Source: an uncultured Prevotella sp.
GTDB lineage: Bacteria; Bacteroidota; Bacteroidia; Bacteroidales; Bacteroidaceae
Length of the DNA: 64,000 nucleotides
Assembly: GCA_934256705.1 (NCBI GenBank)
Contig: CAKQPF010000003.1
Span: forward strand, 1-64,000
Direction of reading: 5' to 3'
Each line of letters starts with the position of its first letter. Position 1 is the stretch's first letter. The notes beneath the pieces were generated by a model, which worked only from the letters and a program-made list of their open reading frames with translations, made no database searches and was not told where the DNA came from. Position numbers and translations under genes: made by a program. Below, piece after piece: positions 27,179 through 36,432 of the stretch.

Positions 27179-28219
27179 TTAATCGAATAAATCGGGCGTG
27201 AGTATGTGGCTGTTGGTGCGATACATATCTCTGCCGAGATGGGCATAAGCCAGTTCGGTGACCACTCGTCCACGCTGTGTCCGTTTGATGAAGCCTTCCA
27301 TGATGAGGTATGGTTCGTAAACATCCTCTACGGTTCCGGCATCTTCTCCGATGGCAGTGGCAATGGTTCCGACACCTACAGGACCGCCTTGGAACTTGTC
27401 GATGATGGTGGTAAGAATCTTGTTGTCGATCTCATCGAGTCCGTATTCATCAATATTGAGGGCAGTGAGGGCTATCTTTGCTATGTCGGTGTCGATGTTT
27501 CCGTTGCCCTTCACCTGTGCAAAGTCGCGGACACGGCGCAGGAGTCCGTTGGCGATACGAGGTGTACCGCGCGAACGTCGCGATATTTCATCGGCTGCAT
27601 CATCGCTGATTCCCACTCCGAGAAGGCGTGAGGAGCGCTTTATAATCCTGGACAATGTGTCGGGATCATAGTACTCCAGATGCATATTTATGCCGAAACG
27701 TGCTCTCAAAGGGGCAGTAAGCAGACCGCTTCTGGTGGTGGCTCCGATGAGCGTAAAGGGATTGAGGTCAATCTGTATGGAGCGTGCAGAAGGTCCCTTG
27801 TCTATCATTATGTCAATGCGATAGTCCTCCATTGCGGAATAGAGATATTCTTCCACCACGGGAGAGAGGCGGTGAATCTCGTCGATGAAGAGGACATCAT
27901 TGGTTTCGAGGGATGTGAGGATGCCGGCGAGGTCGCCAGGTTTGTCGAGCACCGGACCGCTTGTGAGCTTGAATCCCACGCCAAGCTCGTTGGCAATGAT
28001 ATTGCTGAGCGTGGTCTTGCCGAGGCCTGGAGGACCGTGGAGGAGCGTATGGTCGAGCGGTTCGCCGCGGTATTTGGCGGCTTCGACGAAGACCTGGAGG
28101 TTCTCCACCACCTTGCTCTGGCCGCTGAAGTCAGAGAACTGGAGGGGACGCAATGCCTTCTCGAATTCCTTTTCGGAGCTGGAGACTCGCTCATTGTGTA
28201 TGTTATATTCTTCTGCCAT
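27179..28219 (-). CDS. ruvB: Holliday junction branch-migration helicase RuvB
   Basis: AAA+ motor that drives branch migration with RuvA. Walker A GPPGLGKTTLSN (about residue 65), Walker B VLFIDEIHRL, sensor I GATTRSGLLTAPLRARFG, the arginine-finger region and the C-terminal winged helix (YLIMEGFIKRTQRGRVVTELA) are all present. Length 346. No ruvA or ruvC in the window. It has its own promoter. Confidence 0.98.
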   Translation of the reverse strand: MAEEYNIHNERVSSSEKEFEKALRPLQFSDFSGQSKVVENLQVFVEAAKYRGEPLDHTLLHGPPGLGKTTLSNIIANELGVGFKLTSGPVLDKPGDLAGILTSLETNDVLFIDEIHRLSPVVEEYLYSAMEDYRIDIMIDKGPSARSIQIDLNPFTLIGATTRSGLLTAPLRARFGINMHLEYYDPDTLSRIIKRSSRLLGVGISDDAADEISRRSRGTPRIANGLLRRVRDFAQVKGNGNIDTDIAKIALTALNIDEYGLDEIDNKILTTIIDKFQGGPVGVGTIATAIGEDAGTVEDVYEPYLIMEGFIKRTQRGRVVTELAYAHLGRDMYRTNSHILTPDLFD

Positions 28220-28244
28220 TTATTGTTTTCAATCTAATAGATTG

Positions 28245-28275
28245 CAAAATTATGAAAAAAAATGGAGATTGCAAA
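28245..28275 (-). promoter_or_regulatory. Promoter of ruvB
   Basis: Minus strand TTTG (28275-28272), 19 nt, TAATTTTG (28252-28245). The start codon lies 25 bases on. Confidence 0.75.
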
Positions 28276-28386
28276 ATAAAAGGGCGGGAATTGTGGGAGG
28301 TGGGCGTCTGCCAAGGACGGCTGACGAGATGGGAGAATGGGGACCAGAGACGGAGGGAACGGATGGGGAGAGCCGGGATGCCGGAA

Positions 28387-29028
28387 TCAGAGCTGGCCGG
28401 CTTCCACGAGGCGGACGACTCGCTCGGTGAGCCTATCGACGCCGTTTGGCTGGTACGCCTTCTTTAGGCTGGCACCGAAGAGCCATGCAAAAGCCTGATA
28501 GAAAGTGGCTTTCGCCGGACCGAGGAATGCCTGGACAAGCTCATAACTGGAGGAGTTCGTCTCGCGATAGATAAGCTTTATGAGCAGTTTTCCCTGCGAA
28601 TAGGTGAGCTTCTTCATCCTTGGCGTGTATTCCTCCTTGATGCTTTTCTCCACGAGTTTCATGTGTTCCTTTCGTGCTTTCTCATTAGGCAGTGTCATGA
28701 GGTATTCATAGGTCTCAAGCACAGCCCTGTTGACTTCCTTGGCAAGCGGAAGGACCTTCTTCACATTGTAAACCAACCTGTTATAGGCTTCGCGTTGCTT
28801 GTCGTTCTTAAAAGTCATCGGAGCATAGACATAGACATTGTTCATCTCCACATACTGTATGCTGTCCTTACCTTCGAGCACCTTTCCCACGCGGACGAGT
28901 GGCACGAAAGTGGGGCTGTCCATATCGACCTGACGGTCCTCCGACTTGATGGTCTTGACGTCAGACTGCGCCATCGCCGCGACGGCATTGACCAGCATTA
29001 TGATGATTATGATGATATTCCTTTTCAT
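28387..29028 (-). CDS. DUF4294-family exported protein
   Basis: Conserved Bacteroidota protein of unknown function, 213 residues from the chosen start (MKRNIIIIIIMLVNAVAAMA, a signal peptide). An ATG at 29040 exists but overlaps a -7 box (TACTTTTG, minus strand 29045-29038), so 29028 is preferred; the leader would be very short. The mature part is helical and basic with YVEMNNVYVYAPMTFKNDKQ and the family-typical YNRLVYNVKKVLPLA. No catalytic motif is apparent. Confidence 0.8.
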   Translation of the reverse strand: MKRNIIIIIIMLVNAVAAMAQSDVKTIKSEDRQVDMDSPTFVPLVRVGKVLEGKDSIQYVEMNNVYVYAPMTFKNDKQREAYNRLVYNVKKVLPLAKEVNRAVLETYEYLMTLPNEKARKEHMKLVEKSIKEEYTPRMKKLTYSQGKLLIKLIYRETNSSSYELVQAFLGPAKATFYQAFAWLFGASLKKAYQPNGVDRLTERVVRLVEAGQL

Positions 29029-29129
29029 TTCAGAGGGCAAAAGTAATGATTATTTTGGTAAAATGGCACTAAATACCGCAATATTTAATTATTATTAGCA
29101 CCTTATATGCAAGAAAAGAGAGCCGAAAT

Positions 29130-29160
29130 TTTGTATTTCCCCCTATTTCAATTACCTTTG
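29130..29160 (+). promoter_or_regulatory. Promoter of the thioredoxin-fold lipoprotein gene
   Basis: TTTG (29130-29133), 19 nt, TACCTTTG (29153-29160); the start codon at 29178 follows closely. Confidence 0.8.
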
Positions 29161-29177
29161 CAGAAAATTTCCATACA

Positions 29178-30344
29178 ATGAACAAGATTATTTCCCGCAT
29201 CACACGATGCACTCTCTTCGCTGCATGTGCGCTGAGCATCGCCTCATGTCAGCAGAATAAATTTCACGTAAGCGGCAACATCACTGACGCAAAGGACTCT
29301 GTGCTTTACTTCGAGAACATGAGTCTGGACGGTCCTGTGGTCATCGACTCCGTAAAACTGGGTGAGGATGGAGCGTTCGACTTCAGCGGTGACGCCGTGA
29401 CAGCACCGGAATTCTACCGCCTCCGCATAGCCCGCAACATCATCAATGTGAGCATCGACTCGACCGAGACCGTGGAATTCACCGCCTCCTACCCTACCAT
29501 GGCCGTGAAATATGAGGTGAAAGGTTCGGACAACTGTGAGAAAATCAAGGAGCTTTCCATTCTCCAGAACCAGCTGCTGAACCAGGCTATCGCCATAGAG
29601 AAGTCGCCTGTGCTCAGCATCAAGCAGTCTGAGGACAGCATAGAGAGCATCGTGGAGGCTTACAAAGACTACGTAAAGCGCAACTATATCTTCAAGGAGC
29701 CGGGCAAGGCATACTCTTATTTCGCCCTGTTCCAGGCTTTGGGCAACCGCCTTATCTTCAATCCACGTTCCAGCCATGACGACATCCGCGTCTTTGCTGC
29801 CGTGGCTACAAGTTGGGACACCTTCTATCCAGAGGCGGAGCGCGGAAAGAACCTCCACAACATCGCACTGGAAGGACTGAAGAACATGCGCATCGCAGAG
29901 GCCCAGAAGCAGGGTCCTGTCATCGACGTGGACAAGGTAGGCGTCTCCAACATCATAGACATCAGCCTCATAGACAACAAAGGCAAGCGCCGCAACCTCA
30001 CCGACCTGAAGGGCAAGGTGGTGCTTCTCGACTTCCATGCCTTTGCGGCTGACGGCAGCACAAAGCGCATCATGCAGATGAGAGAGGTGTATAACAAATA
30101 CCACGACCGCGGTCTGGAGATCTATCAGGTGTCTGTCGATCCGGACGAACACTTCTGGAAGACCCAGGTGGCCGCCCTTCCCTGGATTACCGTGCATGAC
30201 AACGACAACCTGGACTCACAGTATCTGAGACGCTACAACGTGGGTTCCATCCCTACTTTCTTCCTCATCGACAGGTCCAACTCGCTCTACAAGCGTGATG
30301 CGCAGATAAAGGATCTGGACAAGGAGATCGAGAGTCTTTTATAA
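29178..30344 (+). CDS. Thioredoxin-fold (TlpA/AhpC-like) lipoprotein lacking the CXXC motif
   Basis: Lipoprotein (IASC lipobox, Cys24) with a DUF4369-like beta domain (about 28-125), a helical linker and a C-terminal thioredoxin fold (about 265-388: VVLLDFHAFAADGSTKR, then GLEIYQVSVDP and YNVGSIPTFFLID). In active relatives the segment after VLLDF carries WCXXC; here it reads HAFAADGSTKR with no cysteine, while the cis-Pro of SIPTFF is kept. A redox role is therefore unlikely; a chaperone, binding or regulatory role is possible. Length 388. Confidence 0.85.
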   Translation: MNKIISRITRCTLFAACALSIASCQQNKFHVSGNITDAKDSVLYFENMSLDGPVVIDSVKLGEDGAFDFSGDAVTAPEFYRLRIARNIINVSIDSTETVEFTASYPTMAVKYEVKGSDNCEKIKELSILQNQLLNQAIAIEKSPVLSIKQSEDSIESIVEAYKDYVKRNYIFKEPGKAYSYFALFQALGNRLIFNPRSSHDDIRVFAAVATSWDTFYPEAERGKNLHNIALEGLKNMRIAEAQKQGPVIDVDKVGVSNIIDISLIDNKGKRRNLTDLKGKVVLLDFHAFAADGSTKRIMQMREVYNKYHDRGLEIYQVSVDPDEHFWKTQVAALPWITVHDNDNLDSQYLRRYNVGSIPTFFLIDRSNSLYKRDAQIKDLDKEIESLL

Positions 30345-30345
30345 A

Positions 30346-30458
30346 TTAAGAATGAAGAATGAAGAATGAAGAATATGAATTACGTTTCCTCCCTTTGGTT
30401 TCCCAAGGAAAAAGGACTATAATATATTCTTCATTCCTCATTCTTCATTCTTCATTTT
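30346..30458. repeat. Heptamer-built inverted repeat between the thioredoxin-fold gene and ribF
   Basis: About four GAATGAA-type heptamers (30348-30376) face their inverse copies (about 30427-30456), with an inner CCTTTGG/CCAAGG. The right arm runs into TTTTAA. It may act as a terminator; the heptamer also occurs near 45822-45846. Confidence 0.7.
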
Positions 30459-30473
30459 AACAAACTCCATTCA

Positions 30474-31436
30474 GTGACGACATTAAAGATAAGCAAAGAC
30501 AACGGCGTTCGCAGTGACGTGGTGACCGCTGCTACGATAGGACATTTCGATGGAGTGCATCTGGGTCACCAGCATGTGCTCCGTCGTCTTATAGCCGTGG
30601 CAAAGGAAAAGGGCTTCGACCACACGATGGCGATAACCTTCGACCGCCACCCGCGCACGCTCTTCGACAAGTCTTACGTGCCGAATATGCTCACCACGGT
30701 GGAGGAACGGCAGCAGCTCATCTCGCTTTGCGGCATCGACCAATGCGCCGTACTGCAGTTTGACAAGCCGATGGCAGCCTACTCCGCCCGCGATTTCATG
30801 AAGGAAATCCTCTACGACCGCCTCGGCGTGCGCCTGCTGCTGCTCGGCTACGACAACCATTTCGGCAAGCGACAGCCAGGAGAAGGCTTCGAAGACTACA
30901 AGCGCTACGGTGAGGAAATAGGCATTGAGGTGGTGCCTTGCGACGGTATCACCATGCCAGACGGCAGACATTACTCTTCGACGATGGTGAGAAAGCTCCT
31001 TGCCGATGGGCATTGCCAGCAGGCGATGGAGTGTCTTGGCAGACCATATACCATGCACGGCACCGTGGTGGAGGGCTTTCATGAGGGCAGAAAGATAGGA
31101 TTTCCCACGGCAAACCTTTCCATCGACCCGCTGAAAGTGATTCCCGTAGGCGGCGTGTATGCGGTGAGAGTGAGGGTGGAAGGATTCCCGGAGACCTTCA
31201 ACGGCATGATGAACATCGGCCACCGCCCTACCTACGGCATCAACGGACTGACACTCGAAACGAACATATTCCACTTTGACGCAGACATTTACGGCAAGGA
31301 GATGACCGTGGCGCTCTACAAGAAGATGCGCGAGGAGCACCGTTTCTCTTCCGTCATGGGGCTTGCCTTGCAGCTGAAGGCGGATGCTATGGAGGCGGAG
31401 GGCTACTTGAATGAAATAGTGAAAAGTGAAGAGTGA
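30474..31436 (+). CDS. ribF: Bifunctional riboflavin kinase / FAD synthetase
   Basis: Makes FMN and FAD from riboflavin. The FAD-synthetase nucleotidyltransferase half has AATIGHFDGVHLGHQHVL (about residues 20-37) and YSSTMVRKLLADG; the C-terminal riboflavin-kinase half has GRKIGFPTANL and GMMNIGHRPTYG. Length 320. No ATG lies before the conserved region, so the GTG at 30474 is the best start, 15 bases after the upstream inverted repeat. The last codons and the stop (VKSEE) are built from a GTGAAAA-type repeat block, so the repeat seems to have replaced the native 3' end. Confidence 0.95.
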   Translation: MTTLKISKDNGVRSDVVTAATIGHFDGVHLGHQHVLRRLIAVAKEKGFDHTMAITFDRHPRTLFDKSYVPNMLTTVEERQQLISLCGIDQCAVLQFDKPMAAYSARDFMKEILYDRLGVRLLLLGYDNHFGKRQPGEGFEDYKRYGEEIGIEVVPCDGITMPDGRHYSSTMVRKLLADGHCQQAMECLGRPYTMHGTVVEGFHEGRKIGFPTANLSIDPLKVIPVGGVYAVRVRVEGFPETFNGMMNIGHRPTYGINGLTLETNIFHFDADIYGKEMTVALYKKMREEHRFSSVMGLALQLKADAMEAEGYLNEIVKSEE

Positions 31437-31529
31437 AGAGTGAAAAGTGAAAAATCGCGCTGACGCGGTTTGGTTTTTCCTGCGACATCCTACTTATATC
31501 CGCCGGTAATGCGGCGGACACAGTGGCGG
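31422..31529 (+). repeat. Composite repeat: heptamer block, linker and intercistronic hairpin element (copy 4)
   Basis: GTGAAAA/GTGAAGA heptamers run from the ribF stop region to about 31454, followed by ATCGCGCTGACGCGG and a full hairpin element at 31496-31529 (stem TCCGCCG/CGGCGGA, loop GTAATG, tail ACACAGTGGCGG). This is the one copy between co-directional genes that lies in the opposite orientation to the rest. Confidence 0.85.
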
Positions 31530-31680
31530 ATCTTCCTATAGAGCGGTTCTATAAATACACAAAAATACCCCGCTTGGCTCAAGAAACGGATGCTACTGCT
31601 TTTCTCATTCTCTTGGAGAACATAGATATTCCGACAAGGAAAAACAGAACAAAAGAGGGAGAGCGAAGGTATCATTTTGC

Positions 31681-31790
31681 GATAGCTAAGCTTTTACGCT
31701 GCAATAGCTTAGTTATTACCTTGTAATAGCATAGCTTTTACACCCTAATATCTATGCTTTTACACCCTAAAAACTATGCTATTGAATCCC
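31681..31790 (-). repeat. 22-bp-period tandem array D
   Basis: Units at 31681, 31703, 31725, 31747 and 31769; core AATAGCATAGCTTTTACA. Same family and orientation as array C, inverse of E and F. It fills much of the gap between ribF and the CPBP gene. Confidence 0.92.
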
Positions 31791-31955
31791 CTTGATTATC
31801 AATGTATTGCAAAGGTAGTTCCTTTCTATTGGCCACAAACGGAAAAACAGGACAATTCCAGCATTGCAGGCGGCTTGACAAACGGACAAACGCACTTGGA
31901 AATCTGCAATCATCTGACGATATATCTTGAAACGAAACAACTGAAATACGGAAAT

Positions 31956-32774
31956 ATGAAGAAGTATTACGACGCACTTTTATACACATTTACCTTCATC
32001 CTGATGCAGGTGGTGGCAAGTGTTATCGTGGCTGCCGCACTGAAACTGGGGCTTGGCATACCGTCGGAAAGCCAGGGACTGGCAATAGTGGTCGGCTCGG
32101 CGGCTTTGTCGGGAGTGGCTGTCACCTTGCTTTTCTGGAAACTGAAATGGTGCCTGATGAGCCTCAACTATATGAAAAGCAAGCCCTTCATGGTGCTGCT
32201 CATCACATTCCTGCTGTCACTGATGATTGTAATCCCAATCACCACCATCGAGGAATTCATTCCCGAACGATGGACGCAGAATCTCCTTGGCGACATGTTT
32301 GAGGAATTGCTGGGCAGTTTCTGGGGCTATATCGTCATCGCCCTTGTGGCTCCCGTGTCGGAGGAAGTGGTGTTCCGTGGCGGCGTGCTGCGACGGTTGA
32401 TGCAGAGAAACGAGGGCGAGGCACCGCTCACTGCAAAGCAGAGATGGACCGCAATAGCGATTTCCGCCGCCTGCTTCTCATTCATCCACCTCAATCCGGC
32501 TCAGATACCGCACACGTTTCTCGTCGGTCTGCTGCTCGGATGGCTCTACTGCCGCACGGGAAGCATCATCCCGGGAGTCATCTACCACTGGGCAAACAAC
32601 AGCCTTGCCTTCGTGATCGTATGGCTTTTCCCTGACTTGCCTGCCGATGCAAAGATGGCAGAACTGTTCCAGGGCAACCATACCGCCCACGCTATCGCAT
32701 TCATTATCACCGCAATAATCTCGGCAGTACTACTGCGCATGCTCTATTCCGCCACGGCAAAACGGGCGGAATAG
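31956..32774 (+). CDS. CPBP-family intramembrane metalloprotease
   Basis: Multi-pass inner-membrane protein of the CAAX-protease/bacteriocin-processing (CPBP/Abi) family, 272 residues from the ATG at 31956 (MKKYYDALLYTFTF). The frame is open upstream to 31776, but that part runs through repeats. About seven hydrophobic helices; glutamate motif EEVVFRG (about 134-140), FSFIHLNP (about 172-179) and HWANNS (about 211) supply the expected metal ligands. Substrate unknown. It starts after a repeat-filled gap of about 520 bases. Confidence 0.88.
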   Translation: MKKYYDALLYTFTFILMQVVASVIVAAALKLGLGIPSESQGLAIVVGSAALSGVAVTLLFWKLKWCLMSLNYMKSKPFMVLLITFLLSLMIVIPITTIEEFIPERWTQNLLGDMFEELLGSFWGYIVIALVAPVSEEVVFRGGVLRRLMQRNEGEAPLTAKQRWTAIAISAACFSFIHLNPAQIPHTFLVGLLLGWLYCRTGSIIPGVIYHWANNSLAFVIVWLFPDLPADAKMAELFQGNHTAHAIAFIITAIISAVLLRMLYSATAKRAE

Positions 32775-32810
32775 CATGGATTCCATTCTGGACATGCGCC
32801 CCGACCGGCA

Positions 32811-33626
32811 TCAGAAACTCTCAAGCCAGCCACGCAGTTCCAGCTGCATCTCATTATGAAAGGCAAAGCCCTGCGTGTTTCCCCAACCGTGACCACCGAC
32901 TGGATAGACATGGAGAGCGGCGGGAACATCGTGGCGGTACAGTTCCACGTAGTAGTTCACTCCGTTTGCCGGAAGCACGAGGTCATCGTTGTCGCTGAGC
33001 GCGATGAAAGCCCTCGGAGTGGCGCGTGACACCTGCACGTCGCTGCTATAATGGTTTTCCTGCTTCTTTGACGGCTTCTTCCCGAGGAAATTGTCGTGCG
33101 ACTGCATGTGGGTGAAGGCAGGATCCATCGTTATGACAGGATAGAAGAGAATCTGGAAGTTAGGCGTAGCGTCGCCCTTACTGTGCGTAGCGATGACGCT
33201 TGCGAGGTGACCGCCAGCCGAACTGCCCATTATGCCCACGTCGTCAGGGTTGATGTTCCATGCCTTGGCATTGGTGCGGAGCAGTTTCATGGCGTTCTCC
33301 GCATCGGCGATCGGCACACGGCAGTCGCCTTTTGGCATACGGTATTCCAGCACAGCCACGGTGATGCCGAGGTTGTTGAAGAACGGCGCCCAGTCCTTTC
33401 CCTCATGTCCGCTGGCGAGGACCTGGTAGGCTCCGCCGGGAAGAATCAGTATCGCCCTTCCGGTAGCCTTCTTCTGAGGCGCTTGATAGACTGTGACCTT
33501 GGCGGTTTCGCCATTGTCGTAAGGAGGTTTGGCGTCGCCATAGAGCGACAGGACAGTAGGTTTCTGCGCCATTGCAAATGATGAAAGCATAATGGCTGCT
33601 GCGAGTAGGAATTTCTTCAGGTTCAT
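32811..33626 (-). CDS. Secreted alpha/beta-hydrolase (esterase/acetyl-xylan-esterase-like)
   Basis: Exported serine hydrolase, 271 residues with a signal peptide (MNLKKFLLAAAIMLSSFAMAQ). Oxyanion-side motif LPGGAYQVL, nucleophile Ser about 135 in MGSSAGGHLAS, Asp in DNDDLVLP (about 212) and His in GGHGWG (about 244). The pattern is that of Bacteroidota carbohydrate esterases that sit with polysaccharide genes; deacetylation of plant polysaccharide is a reasonable guess. A -7 box TACCTTTG (minus strand 33683-33676) lies upstream; the -33 box is not clear. Confidence 0.87.
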   Translation of the reverse strand: MNLKKFLLAAAIMLSSFAMAQKPTVLSLYGDAKPPYDNGETAKVTVYQAPQKKATGRAILILPGGAYQVLASGHEGKDWAPFFNNLGITVAVLEYRMPKGDCRVPIADAENAMKLLRTNAKAWNINPDDVGIMGSSAGGHLASVIATHSKGDATPNFQILFYPVITMDPAFTHMQSHDNFLGKKPSKKQENHYSSDVQVSRATPRAFIALSDNDDLVLPANGVNYYVELYRHDVPAALHVYPVGGHGWGNTQGFAFHNEMQLELRGWLESF

Positions 33627-33787
33627 TATTTTGTTATTTATGTTGGGATATTTTTTTCATTGCACATATTCCTTGCAAAGGTAAGAAAATATTTTTTATT
33701 TGCTACAATATTGTTACGAAAATAGTATAGTTTGTTAAAAAAGTAAAAATAATCACTATATAATAAGGTGTAAGCAAACTTTTTCTG

Positions 33788-33795
33788 TACTTTTG
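33788..33795 (+). promoter_or_regulatory. -7 box of the topA promoter
   Basis: TACTTTTG followed by C, 29 bases before the topA start; no TTTG at the usual -33 distance. Confidence 0.55.
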
Positions 33796-33824
33796 CGTCC
33801 CGAAAGTATAAACATAACCATCAC

Positions 33825-36140
33825 ATGCAAGAAAACTTAGTAATTGTGGAGAGCCCTGCCAAGGCGAAAAAAATCGAATCATTCCTCGGCAAGGACTTTA
33901 AGGTAATGTCCAGTTACGGACACATACGCGACCTCAAGAAGAAGGAAATCAGCATCGATCCGGACACATTGATGCCAATCTACGAGATACCGGAAGAGAA
34001 AAAGCGCATCGTAGCCGACCTGAAAGCAAACGCGAAGAAGGCAAAGAAGGTGTGGCTCGCTTCCGATGAAGACCGTGAGGGAGAAGCTATCTCATGGCAT
34101 CTGTGTGAAGTGCTCGGACTGGATGAGAAGAAGACAAGCCGTATCGTATTCCATGAGATTACGAAAAACGCCATACTCGACGCGATAGAGCATCCGCGCC
34201 ACCTCGACATGAACCTCGCCAATGCACAGCAGGCACGCCGCGTGCTCGACAGATTGGTGGGCTTCAATCTCTCTCCTGTGCTATGGAGAAAGGTCAAGCC
34301 ACTGCTTTCCGCAGGAAGAGTGCAGAGCGTTGCCACACGACTTATAGTGGAACGTGAGCGCGAGGTGCAGGCCTTCAAGCCGGAACCTTACTACCGCATG
34401 ACGGCGACATTCGCACTTCCGGATGCCAATGGCAATATGGTGGAGTTCCATGCAGAGCTCGACCAGCGCTTCAGCACCCACGAAGAGGCAGTAGCTTTCC
34501 TGGAGAAATGCCGCGACGCACAGTTTACCATCGAGGCAATCACCAAGAAACCGCTCCACAGACAGCCGGCAGCGCCTTTCACTACATCCACACTCCAGCA
34601 GGAGGCAGCACGCAAACTCGGCTTCGCGGTCTCACAGACCATGATGGTGGCACAGCACCTTTACGAGAACGGACACATCACATACATGCGTACCGACTCC
34701 GTAAACCTCTCCAAACTCTGCATCGGCACTTCAAAGGAAATGGTGACAGAACTCTACGGAGAGAAATACAGCAAGCCACGTAACTACAGCACCCACACCA
34801 AGGGAGCACAGGAAGCGCACGAGGCTATCCGCCCTACTTACATGTCAAACCAGACCATCGAGGGCACGCAGCAGGAGAAACGCCTCTACGAACTTATCTG
34901 GAAGCGCACAGCAGCCACGCAGATGGCGGACGCAGAGATAGAGAAGACCGTGGTCAACATCAGCATCTCGGGCGAGAAAAGGCAGTTTATCGCTACTGGT
35001 GAGGTGGTTACATTCGACGGTTTCCTCAAGGTTTATCGCGAGAGTGACGGCGATGACGACAACGACAACCATGAAGAGAGCGCTTCAATGCCTGCAAACA
35101 TGAAGGTGGGAGACGCGCTTTCACGCAAGGAAATCACATCTACCGAGCGCGCTACAATCGGTCCTAACCGCTACACTGAGGCTTCACTCGTGCATAAACT
35201 CGAAGAGCTCGGCATCGGAAGACCTTCCACTTACGCACCTACCATCTCCACTATACAGCAGAGAGAGTATGTGCAGAAGGGCGACAAGAAAGGTGAAGAG
35301 AAGACTTTCGTAATAGATACGCTCAAAGGAGACAAGATAGACGAGCACACCAAGACCGAAATGGTGGGCTCGGAGAAGGGCAAGCTCATCCCTACTGACA
35401 TAGGTAATGTGGTCAATGACTTCCTTATGGAGTATTTCCCTGGTATCATGGACTATAACTTCACTGCCAATGTCGAGGAGGAATTTGACGCCATCGCTGC
35501 AGGTAAGGCTCAATGGACTTCGATGATAAAGTCGTTCTACAAGAACTTCGAGCCTGTAGTGCAGAAGACATTGAACTCACGCTCGGAGCATAAAGCAGGC
35601 GAACGCGTGCTTGGCGAAGACCCTGCTTCAGGCAAACCGGTATCTGTCAAGATCGGAAGATTCGGTCCGGTAGTGCAGATAGGCACCGCTGACGACGAGG
35701 AAAAGCCACGCTTTGCACAGCTGCCTAAGGAACTTAGTCTGGAGACTATAACCCTCGAACAGGCTCTGGAGCTCTTCCGTCTGCCTCGCAACCTCGGCAA
35801 ATTCGAGGACACAGACGTAATCATCGGCACCGGACGATTCGGACCTTATGTGCTGCATCAGAAGAAATATGTGTCTATTCCGAAGGAAAAGGACCCGATG
35901 AAGATTACCCTTAAGGAGGCGATAGACCTCATAGAGCAGAACCGCGCACAGGAGAAGAAACGCCACATCAAGACCTTCAGCGAGGACGCAGAACTGGAAG
36001 TGATGAACGGACGCTACGGTCCTTACATCTCATATCAGGGCAAGAACTACCGCATACCGAAGGCACAGCACGACCGCGCAGCTGAATTGACCTACGAAGA
36101 GTGCATGAACATCGTCAACACTCCCGTCAAGAAGAAATAA
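33825..36140 (+). CDS. topA: DNA topoisomerase I
   Basis: Type IA topoisomerase that relaxes negative supercoils. TOPRIM domain at the N-terminus (NLVIVESPAKAKKIESFL, ASDEDREGEAISWHL), active-site tyrosine in ITYMRTDSVNLS (about residue 290), central VGFNLSPVLWRKV. The C-terminus has no Cys4 zinc fingers; instead three GRFGP-type repeats (GRFGPVVQIG, GRFGPYVLHQ, GRYGPYISYQ), the form usual in Bacteroidota. Length 771. Confidence 0.98.
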   Translation: MQENLVIVESPAKAKKIESFLGKDFKVMSSYGHIRDLKKKEISIDPDTLMPIYEIPEEKKRIVADLKANAKKAKKVWLASDEDREGEAISWHLCEVLGLDEKKTSRIVFHEITKNAILDAIEHPRHLDMNLANAQQARRVLDRLVGFNLSPVLWRKVKPLLSAGRVQSVATRLIVEREREVQAFKPEPYYRMTATFALPDANGNMVEFHAELDQRFSTHEEAVAFLEKCRDAQFTIEAITKKPLHRQPAAPFTTSTLQQEAARKLGFAVSQTMMVAQHLYENGHITYMRTDSVNLSKLCIGTSKEMVTELYGEKYSKPRNYSTHTKGAQEAHEAIRPTYMSNQTIEGTQQEKRLYELIWKRTAATQMADAEIEKTVVNISISGEKRQFIATGEVVTFDGFLKVYRESDGDDDNDNHEESASMPANMKVGDALSRKEITSTERATIGPNRYTEASLVHKLEELGIGRPSTYAPTISTIQQREYVQKGDKKGEEKTFVIDTLKGDKIDEHTKTEMVGSEKGKLIPTDIGNVVNDFLMEYFPGIMDYNFTANVEEEFDAIAAGKAQWTSMIKSFYKNFEPVVQKTLNSRSEHKAGERVLGEDPASGKPVSVKIGRFGPVVQIGTADDEEKPRFAQLPKELSLETITLEQALELFRLPRNLGKFEDTDVIIGTGRFGPYVLHQKKYVSIPKEKDPMKITLKEAIDLIEQNRAQEKKRHIKTFSEDAELEVMNGRYGPYISYQGKNYRIPKAQHDRAAELTYEECMNIVNTPVKKK

Positions 36141-36221
36141 CGGAATATAGCCATCTCCGGAGCATGTCAAGGAAACGAGACTCCAATACCCTCGCTTTTC
36201 CCGACAAGCCCCGGAGATAGC

Positions 36222-36249
36222 GCACCACTGTGCCAGCCGCATCTGCAAC
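36222..36249 (-). repeat. Intercistronic hairpin element, copy 5 (partial)
   Basis: Conserved flank ACCACTGTGCCAGCCGC, but the second stem arm is lost (ATCTGCAAC). Confidence 0.55.
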
Positions 36250-36264
36250 AGGATTCCACACAGT

Positions 36265-36407
36265 CCGCCACTGTGCCAGCCGCGTTACCGATGATGTAAG
36301 ATAGCAATCCAATCCGCACCAGCGCGATTTTTCACTTTTCACTCTTCACTTTTCACTTTCCACTAAAGAGGAAGAGCCACTGTGCCAGCCGCGTTACCGG
36401 CTGGTTT
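36265..36407 (-). repeat. Composite repeat with hairpin copies 6 and 7 around a heptamer block
   Basis: Copy 6 (36265-36298, second stem arm decayed to CGATGAT), then GTAAGATAGCAATCCAATCC, a TTTTCAC heptamer block (about 36329-36360) and copy 7 (36376-36407, perfect stem CCAGCCG/CGGCTGG). The whole unit is a near copy, inverted, of 45664-45805. Copy 7 ends 25 nt before the aroK start. Confidence 0.88.
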
Positions 36408-36432
36408 ACAATAAAAACCAAACAACCAAACG

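Noticed and set aside
29244..30197. 317-codon minus-strand ORF
   Set aside because: Antisense shadow of the thioredoxin-fold gene.
30483..31340. 285-codon minus-strand ORF
   Set aside because: Antisense shadow of ribF.
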